Shown piece after piece: positions 58,218 to 64,000 of a stretch of 64,000 nucleotides of DNA. Made by a program: the position numbers and the translations under genes. Origin of the DNA: Vibrio sp. AND4 (GTDB lineage Bacteria; Pseudomonadota; Gammaproteobacteria; Enterobacterales; Vibrionaceae); contig NZ_ABGR01000011.1 in the NCBI RefSeq assembly GCF_000171815.1, positions 32,761-96,760 of the forward strand, read 5' to 3'. Under the pieces are notes generated by a model, which was not told the DNA's origin, searched no databases, and saw nothing but the letters and a program-made list of their open reading frames with translations. Position 1 is the stretch's first letter. Each line of letters starts with the position of its first letter.

Positions 58218-58904
58218 TTAAGATCGAGATAGCATGACTTCCAAACGAGCACCCACGCGCTGCGCTTGGTCGGCAATACCACCTACCCATTCAAGAATTT
58301 TGTATAAGAACATAACATCAATAGGATTCATGTCAGCTTCAATCGCCATCAATTGTTGGCGAAGTTCAATCTGCATTAAATCGGTGTCATCTTCAATTTC
58401 GTCCAACTGATGAATCATTTCAGCAACGAGTGTTACTTCACGGCCTTTGAAGCCAGTTTCTAGCAGTTCATCAAGTTCGTTGATTACTTTTTGCGCTTGG
58501 TCAGCTGCATCAAGACAACGTTGAACGTATGCGAGGAAGTTTGATTGGAGAGCCTCAGGAATGACAAGTTGACGACCATATACACGGCCAGCAATGTCTT
58601 TTGCCAGGTTAGCAAGCTTGTCTTGTTGAGTGAGAAGCTCAAGCATGTCAGTACGATCGACTGGCATAAACAAACCGCGAGGCAGTTTTAGACGGATTTC
58701 ACGTTTCAGCACATCTGCTTCTTTCTCTAGGTGAGAAATTTGAGCACGGATTTCAGCTGCTTTTTCCCAGTCACCCTTTGAAGAAACTTCAAAGAAATTA
58801 ACTAGGTATGAACAACATTCGTTGACGCAGACAACGTGGCGTTGCAAAGGCTTAATTGGGGACTTTGCAAATAACCCCATAATTGTATTTACTGGCATGG
58901 TCAT
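58218..58904 (-). CDS. TIGR00153/DUF47 PhoU-like protein
   Basis: A 228-residue all-helical protein of the DUF47 (PhoU-like) family, which commonly accompanies PiT transporters and may control them. It shows NTIMGLFAKSPIKPLQRHV at the start and FKGREVTLVAEMIHQLDEIEDDTD. A second in-frame ATG two codons later (58898) fits the family N-terminus slightly better; both are reachable from TTAGG. First gene of the two-gene phosphate unit. Confidence 0.92.
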   Translation of the reverse strand: MTMPVNTIMGLFAKSPIKPLQRHVVCVNECCSYLVNFFEVSSKGDWEKAAEIRAQISHLEKEADVLKREIRLKLPRGLFMPVDRTDMLELLTQQDKLANLAKDIAGRVYGRQLVIPEALQSNFLAYVQRCLDAADQAQKVINELDELLETGFKGREVTLVAEMIHQLDEIEDDTDLMQIELRQQLMAIEADMNPIDVMFLYKILEWVGGIADQAQRVGARLEVMLSRS

Positions 58905-59103
58905 TCAACCTAATAACTATAACCTTAAAAAAACATACACTATTTCTTGGCGAAATGTTGAACTATGGCTATAAAGGCGCGCATGTTAACGCATTAAATC
59001 GCTCATTAAAACAGTTTTAGATCATCATTCCGGTGATATTTCTTTCTTGCCGAGTAAGAAATTAGGCAATATCCTGTTTCTATCTGCTTTGAAAGGTATA
59101 GCT

Positions 59104-60636
59104 ATGGAAACCGAGATAGAACTTAAGTTTTTTGTTTCTCCAGAATTTTCAGAAACTTTAAGAGCTAAAATCGCCGAAACAAAGGTGCTTCAGCACAGTT
59201 GTCGTGACTTGGGCAACATCTACTTTGATACCGCTGACAAATGGTTAAGAAAGCACGACATTGGTTTAAGAATTCGCCGCTTTGATGATGTTTATGTTCA
59301 AACCGTAAAAACAGCGGGACGTGTCGTTGCTGGTCTTCATCAGAGACCGGAATATAACGCTGAGCACATCAGTAATGAGCCAGACCTCACGCTTCATCCT
59401 GCCGACATCTGGCCAACAGGTAAAGGTATTGCGACTCTGCAAGCAGAACTGACCCCTCTCTTCTCTACCAACTTCATTCGTGAGCAATGGCTGATTGGTA
59501 TGCCCGATGGTAGCCAAATTGAAGTCGCTTTTGATCAAGGTGCGGTGATTGCTCAAGATTCTGATAGCGAAGAGAAGCAAGACCCTATCTGTGAAGTCGA
59601 ACTTGAGCTGAAATCGGGCCAAACCGATGCTCTATTCACGCTTGCTCGCAGCTTATGTGAAGCAGGAGGGATGCGTCTGGGCAATTTGAGTAAAGCAGCC
59701 AAAGGGTACCGCTTAGCAAGTGGTTATGCTGGTGATGAGGTGAAAGCGCTCACCTTAGTAGACAGTACGAAAAACGATACTTTGGAATATTGTCTGATTA
59801 ACTCGCTGGAGCATGCATTATCGCACTGGCATTATCACGAGCAAATCTACACCGAACGTGATTGCGCTGAAGCACTACGTGAAATCGTCAACGCGATTCG
59901 TTTTATTCGCCAAACCTTTACGATTTTTGGCAGTACAGTGCCGCGCCGAGCCAGTGCGATTTTGCGTCAAGAAATGAAGTGGCTAGAAGAGGAACTCGAG
60001 TGGCTGGATGAACACGCGCACTTAGAAGAGTTACTAGAAGACAAAGGCAACGTGCTTCGTAAGCTTGATGCACGTAAGTTCCTTATCTCTGAGCTGACTC
60101 AACAATTAGGTGAGCTACCACGCCGCGAAGCAGTACTAGAGCTATTAAGTTCAGCGCGTTACACCAGTTTGCTGCTGGACTTGAGCCGCTGGATTTTAAC
60201 GCGTGGCTGGCAGCCATTCCTCGATGACAAAGCGCGCGAGAAGATGTCGAGTAACATTCAAGCTTTCTCAGTGAAACAACTCGATCGCACTTGGGCTGAG
60301 TTAATGGAAGCGTTTCCTGCTGAGCGTGATTTGTCGGCACAAGACTATGTCGATCAACGCTATCGTCTGCTGCGTAACCTCTACACTGGAATTGGTTTCG
60401 CGAGTTTGTATGATGCTGAAGAGCGCAACAGTTTTCGATTACCGTGGGCAGACTTAGTACATGGTATTGATGACCTGCTGATGCTTAACCATCTGCTGCC
60501 ATTAGTGGGCATGCTAGAAGGAGAAGAGCAAGTCCAGTTAGAACGTTGGTTGCACCGCCAAGAGCGTTCTATCCTTCACGCAATGGATCAGACTCGCGCC
60601 ATTGGTGTTGAAGTCGAGCCATACTGGCGTGACTAA
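59104..60636 (+). CDS. ygiF: CYTH-CHAD inorganic triphosphatase
   Basis: A 510-residue protein like E. coli YgiF, which hydrolyses tripolyphosphate. The N-terminal CYTH domain opens METEIELKFF with the ExExK metal/phosphate motif (E4, E6, K8), and arginines and lysines of the tunnel follow (RIRRFDD, KTAG). The C-terminal half is a histidine-containing helical CHAD domain that may bind polyphosphate (HALSHWHYHEQIY, then FIRQTFTIFG). The ATG at 59104 is set by the CYTH start. In E. coli ygiF is followed directly by glnE; here two genes come between. Confidence 0.95.
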   Translation: METEIELKFFVSPEFSETLRAKIAETKVLQHSCRDLGNIYFDTADKWLRKHDIGLRIRRFDDVYVQTVKTAGRVVAGLHQRPEYNAEHISNEPDLTLHPADIWPTGKGIATLQAELTPLFSTNFIREQWLIGMPDGSQIEVAFDQGAVIAQDSDSEEKQDPICEVELELKSGQTDALFTLARSLCEAGGMRLGNLSKAAKGYRLASGYAGDEVKALTLVDSTKNDTLEYCLINSLEHALSHWHYHEQIYTERDCAEALREIVNAIRFIRQTFTIFGSTVPRRASAILRQEMKWLEEELEWLDEHAHLEELLEDKGNVLRKLDARKFLISELTQQLGELPRREAVLELLSSARYTSLLLDLSRWILTRGWQPFLDDKAREKMSSNIQAFSVKQLDRTWAELMEAFPAERDLSAQDYVDQRYRLLRNLYTGIGFASLYDAEERNSFRLPWADLVHGIDDLLMLNHLLPLVGMLEGEEQVQLERWLHRQERSILHAMDQTRAIGVEVEPYWRD

Positions 60637-60640
60637 GAGC

Positions 60641-60670
60641 AAAAGATAGGGCCTAAGGTCCTATTTTTTT
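60641..60670. terminator. Bidirectional terminator, ygiF and K+ channel gene
   Basis: ATAGGGCC pairs with GGTCCTAT (one G-U) around TAA, with an A-rich side and a T-run. It overlaps the channel stop codon. Confidence 0.75.
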
Positions 60671-61434
60671 GTCTGCTGTTTTTGCTCGTCCAGTTCATTT
60701 TCGATCGATTGGAGTCGATGTAAGATCTGCTCCTGCCTTTCTAGTACCTGCTCTAACAGCTTTTCTTTATTTTTTGAACGATGGTCTTGCTGGCGAGTTG
60801 GCGCGGTAAGAATTGACGTAATCAAACCTGAAATCATACCGAAGATGCCGACACCACAAATAATGATCAATACGGCTAACAATTTTCCGCCAGTCGTGAC
60901 CGGATAGTGATCGCCATAACCTACGGTTGAGATGGTGACAAAAGCCCACCACAAAGCGTCTGCTCCGGTTTGAATGTTAGCCTCGGGGTTTTGTCCTTCA
61001 ATAAATAGCATCGCGCTCGAACCCAGAGTGATGAGTACGACCATCAACAATAAAATTGAGGCTAGTGTGGTTTCACGGCGGTTTTGCTTAAGCTGGAAAA
61101 GAATAAACTTGGAAGAACGTAAAACCAAAATGACGCGCAAAATGTGGAACAAGCGAGCATAGCGTAATGGTTCGATCATTGGGATGCTGGCAACAAAATC
61201 GATCCAGTGATGCTTAAGAAATGACCGACGATCTGTGGATCGGATCAAATCTACAGTGAGCTGAAATAGGAAAATACTACAGATAATAACATCCAGACCG
61301 ATAAGCACTTGTCGAGGTTCGTGATCGAGCGGGAAAAACAACAACCCAGAGATCACAAATAGCGCCATGAAGGACAAGATTAGTGATAGCAACCCCATTG
61401 GTTTCGTACTGTCTTTGATATCATGGTTTTTCAT
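60661..61434 (-). CDS. Voltage-gated-type potassium channel
   Basis: A 257-residue, six-helix channel. S1 lies near 14-35, S2 near 43-62, an S4-like segment carries spaced arginines (R91, R94, R100, R106), and the pore has the K+ selectivity filter TVGYGD (170-175) between helices at about 123-145 and 185-210. The C-terminus is a short coiled coil (LLEQVLERQEQILHRLQS), likely for tetramer assembly, with no RCK domain. It is divergent from the chemoreceptor. Confidence 0.92.
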   Translation of the reverse strand: MKNHDIKDSTKPMGLLSLILSFMALFVISGLLFFPLDHEPRQVLIGLDVIICSIFLFQLTVDLIRSTDRRSFLKHHWIDFVASIPMIEPLRYARLFHILRVILVLRSSKFILFQLKQNRRETTLASILLLMVVLITLGSSAMLFIEGQNPEANIQTGADALWWAFVTISTVGYGDHYPVTTGGKLLAVLIIICGVGIFGMISGLITSILTAPTRQQDHRSKNKEKLLEQVLERQEQILHRLQSIENELDEQKQQTKK

Positions 61435-61516
61435 ACTAGGCTCGGAATAAATCGCACAACGGTGGCGATAAGTTATCGAAGTTAATGACTATATTAGACT
61501 CAGCGGAGAACTGACA

Positions 61517-62773
61517 ATGGAAAAGCTGGCATTTAAGCCGTGGGAAAGGGTGATATCCGACATCAAGCTCGTTCCGAAAATGGTCATGTTGATGGTATTC
61601 AGTACCATCTTGATTGTGGTGAAGCAGTTGTGGGACGCCAACACCTTTTATCACTCACTACTTGCGGCAACACAGAATGAACAAGTTGCCCAACAACACT
61701 ATGAAGCTTACCTCACTCAAGTTGCATGGCAAACGGTATTGTTGATTGTTGTGTTTGTGGTTCTGCTTTTGGCCGCAGCGCGCGTCATGCTGCGCCAAAC
61801 ACAATATTTGAGTGACGCAATCAAGTTAATGGCGAGCAAAAATTTATCGGTGCCATTCGGCATGGAGTGCAAAGACGAATACGGTGACGTAGCGCGTGAA
61901 TTGGAGAAAACACGGCGTCAGTTGCACGATGTCATCCAAATGCAGATCAATGCATCTGATGAACTCGCAACCTTGACGGAAGTGATGACAATCAGCATGT
62001 CGGAAACCAAAGATTCAGCGCAAGAAGAGTTTAACGAGATCGACCAGCTTGCAACGGCTATGAGTGAAATGTCCTCGACAGTTCAGACGGTTGCAGACCA
62101 TGCTCAAAGTGCTTCTGCACTCACTGAGCAAGCATCAACCCAAGCCTTGACGGGGCAGAAATTCCTCCAGAAAACCGTTTCTAAGATGAGTGAGTTGTCT
62201 ACTGATATCGCATCTTCGGCGAGTGCGGTTAATCAAGTCGAAGAGCGAGTTGATTCGATCGGCAGTGTCGTTGGTACCATCCAAGGCATTTCTGAGCAAA
62301 CTAACCTGTTAGCTTTGAATGCCGCAATAGAAGCAGCACGAGCGGGCGAAGCAGGCCGTGGCTTTGCGGTGGTTGCGGATGAAGTTCGTAATCTTGCGCA
62401 GCGCACTCAGCAGGCAACAGTGGAAATTCAAGAGATGATCTCTCAACTGCAATCAAGCGCCACCTCAGCGGTTACATTGATGGAGAAAAGCGTGGTTGAA
62501 GCGGAAGAAGGTGTCGAGCTGGTTTCGAATGCGGGGAGCGAGTTAGATGGTATTGTTGGTCAAGTAACACAGATCAATGACATGAACCTACAAATCGCCA
62601 CGGCATCAGGCCAGCAAAGTAGTGTTGCAGAAGAGATGAGCCAGAACTTGACGAATGTGCGTGAGTTAGTAGAAGCATCGGTTGTGGTTGTCTCCGAGCT
62701 ACTAGAAACCTCTGAGATAATGCAAAACAATGCGGAAGAACTGGATAAGAAAATTAAATCTTTTGAAGTCTAG
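61517..62773 (+). CDS. Methyl-accepting chemotaxis protein with minimal periplasmic part
   Basis: A 418-residue chemoreceptor. Two membrane helices (about 18-40 and 70-93) are joined by only about 30 periplasmic residues, too short for a normal ligand domain. A HAMP-like stretch follows, then the signalling domain with the conserved tip [20 protein letters not shown] followed by [17 protein letters not shown]. No C-terminal CheR pentapeptide is present (ends KKIKSFEV). It may sense membrane state or act with a partner. Confidence 0.93.
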   Translation: MEKLAFKPWERVISDIKLVPKMVMLMVFSTILIVVKQLWDANTFYHSLLAATQNEQVAQQHYEAYLTQVAWQTVLLIVVFVVLLLAAARVMLRQTQYLSDAIKLMASKNLSVPFGMECKDEYGDVARELEKTRRQLHDVIQMQINASDELATLTEVMTISMSETKDSAQEEFNEIDQLATAMSEMSSTVQTVADHAQSASALTEQASTQALTGQKFLQKTVSKMSELSTDIASSASAVNQVEERVDSIGSVVGTIQGISEQTNLLALNAAIEAARAGEAGRGFAVVADEVRNLAQRTQQATVEIQEMISQLQSSATSAVTLMEKSVVEAEEGVELVSNAGSELDGIVGQVTQINDMNLQIATASGQQSSVAEEMSQNLTNVRELVEASVVVVSELLETSEIMQNNAEELDKKIKSFEV

Positions 62774-62790
62774 CTTAAGCAAGCTTTGAT

Positions 62791-62822
62791 AAAACGCCCA
62801 CAAACCTTTTGTGGGCGTTTTT
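62791..62822 (+). terminator. Chemoreceptor terminator
   Basis: AAAACGCCCACAA pairs with TTGTGGGCGTTTT around a short loop, followed by T. Confidence 0.85.
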
Positions 62823-62892
62823 ATTTGCGCTAACTCTGGTATAAAAGGGACTGTCGCCCTCAAACTACCGTGCTTTCACACAAGGAAGAAAC

Positions 62893-64000
62893 ATGCAGCT
62901 GCCTTCGTCACTGATCTCTGCCGCCGATGCTGCGGTTCACAATGCCGAGCAAGCGGGATATTTTCAACAATGGCCAAGTGAGATTGCCGATCAATTTCAT
63001 TTTGTCTCTGGTCTTAGCTCCTTTATTACTGAAGCGATTCATCGTGATGAAAGACTGGCGCAAGACTTACCCATCATGTTAGCAGAAAGCAGTCGACACC
63101 AAACTTATCGAGCACGCCTCGCCGCGCTTTTAGCGGAATGCCAAGATGAAATGGCTGGTCATCGGGCGCTGCGCCAGTTTCGTAATCGCGAAATGGTCTA
63201 CATTGCGTGGAAGGACTTCACTTATGCTTGGACATTAGAAGCGTCGCTCAGCCATCTGTCGCAACTGGCCGAAGCCATGATCGTCGAAACTTACCAGTGG
63301 CAATACCAGATTTGCTGCCGTGAGTGGGGGACACCAACCAATGCCGAAGGAAAAGCGCAACCTATGCTGATCATCGGTATGGGCAAGCTTGGTGGCGGTG
63401 AGCTGAATTTTTCTTCCGATATCGACCTGATTTTTACTTATCCAGAAAATGGTGAGACTCAAGGTGCGCGTCGCAGCATTGCCAATGCACAGTTCTTTAC
63501 CCGCCTGGGGCAGCGCATCATCAAAGCGCTCGACCAACACACCTTTGATGGCTTTTGCTACCGCGTTGATATGCGTTTACGCCCATTTGGTGAAAGTGGT
63601 CCATTAGTGATGAGTTATGCAGCACTTGAAGACTATTACCAAGAGCAAGGACGAGATTGGGAGCGTTACGCCATGATCAAAGCGCGTGTGATGGGCAGTG
63701 AAATGTACCCACAATACCAAGCGTTGCGTCAGATGCTGCGTCCGTTTGTCTTCCGTCGTTACATCGACTTCAGTGCGATTCAATCTCTGCGCCGTATGAA
63801 ATCGATGATCAGTAGCGAGGTGCGTCGTCGTGGTTTGAGCAACAATATTAAGCTTGGTGCTGGTGGCATTCGCGAGATTGAGTTTATTGCTCAAGTTTTC
63901 CAGTTAATTCGTGGTGGTCGCGAGCCGTCTTTGCGTGGCCGCGGCCTACTCGAAACCTTGAGCGCAATCGGTGAGTTGGGTCAATTGACTCAACCAGAGG
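62893..64000 (+). CDS. glnE: Glutamine synthetase adenylyltransferase/deadenylase, 3' end missing
   Basis: The frame is open from the ATG at 62893 (AAGGAAG upstream) to the window end, giving 369 residues of a protein normally about 950 long. It begins [20 protein letters not shown]. The first nucleotidyltransferase (deadenylylation) domain is visible with [20 protein letters not shown], then [19 protein letters not shown] and [16 protein letters not shown]. GlnE adds or removes AMP on glutamine synthetase under PII control. Position after ygiF agrees with enterics. Confidence 0.96.
   Translation, partial: MQLPSSLISAADAAVHNAEQAGYFQQWPSEIADQFHFVSGLSSFITEAIHRDERLAQDLPIMLAESSRHQTYRARLAALLAECQDEMAGHRALRQFRNREMVYIAWKDFTYAWTLEASLSHLSQLAEAMIVETYQWQYQICCREWGTPTNAEGKAQPMLIIGMGKLGGGELNFSSDIDLIFTYPENGETQGARRSIANAQFFTRLGQRIIKALDQHTFDGFCYRVDMRLRPFGESGPLVMSYAALEDYYQEQGRDWERYAMIKARVMGSEMYPQYQALRQMLRPFVFRRYIDFSAIQSLRRMKSMISSEVRRRGLSNNIKLGAGGIREIEFIAQVFQLIRGGREPSLRGRGLLETLSAIGELGQLTQPE

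Overview
The window is ordinary chromosomal core DNA of a marine gammaproteobacterium, almost certainly a Vibrio (large chromosome). Evidence is gene content and order: argR/mdh, ispB-rplU-rpmA-obgE, lptD-surA-pdxA-ksgA-apaG-apaH with djlA divergent, leuABCD with leuO and ilvIH nearby, a DeoR-type regulator beside glmS, rpsU-yqeY-dnaG-rpoD with tsaD divergent, gspAB apart from any other type II secretion genes, and ygiF followed by glnE. The species cannot be fixed from the sequence alone. No phage, insertion sequence, integron, CRISPR array, toxin-antitoxin pair or defence island is visible.

Layout. 1-629: 3' end of thiQ. 645-4977 (minus): TAXI-family TRAP transporter (binding protein, fused permease, UspA-like protein). 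5357-7121: argR and divergent mdh. 7244-10732: a 63-residue protein, ispB, the rplU-rpmA ribosomal pair and obgE. 10899-12661: yjjP-yjjB type transporter pair and folA. 12734-19493 (minus): lptD-surA-pdxA-ksgA-apaG-apaH, with djlA leaving the other way from a shared symmetrical promoter region. 20765-26821 (minus): a DUF547 protein and leuABCD behind a leucine-rich leader peptide and attenuator. 27054-34946 (plus): PAP2 phosphatase, VC2487-type glycosyltransferase, leuO, an acyl-CoA ligase and ilvIH. 35125-40509: a GntR/FCD regulator, pykF, a DeoR regulator and glmS. 40876-42251: a SIMPL protein, a small membrane protein behind a perfect FNR box, and tRNA-Ile2(CAU). 42396-48222: rpoD, dnaG, yqeY, rpsU and divergent tsaD. 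48406-53092: alpha/beta hydrolase, plsY, folB-folK-uppP, cca. 53419-55766: gspAB. 56022-64000: SH3-domain membrane protein, phosphate permease with a PhoU-like partner, CYTH-CHAD triphosphatase, K+ channel, chemoreceptor and the 5' part of glnE.

The genes mostly serve central functions: branched-chain amino acid synthesis (leu, ilv, leuO), outer-membrane assembly (lptD, surA), translation and replication start-up (rplU, rpmA, obgE, rpsU, dnaG, rpoD, tsaD, cca), folate (folA, folB, folK), and envelope lipid and sugar supply (plsY, uppP, glmS). The most useful non-gene observations are the leu leader/attenuator, two exact FNR boxes (before mdh and before an unknown two-helix membrane protein), several strong hairpins inside operons, a dispersed 47-bp intergenic palindromic repeat, and symmetrical divergent extended -10 promoters between lptD and djlA. 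I did not find a convincing undescribed multi-gene system. The best functional unknowns are the PAP2/glycosyltransferase pair, the FNR-linked small membrane protein, and the TAXI-TRAP/UspA operon.
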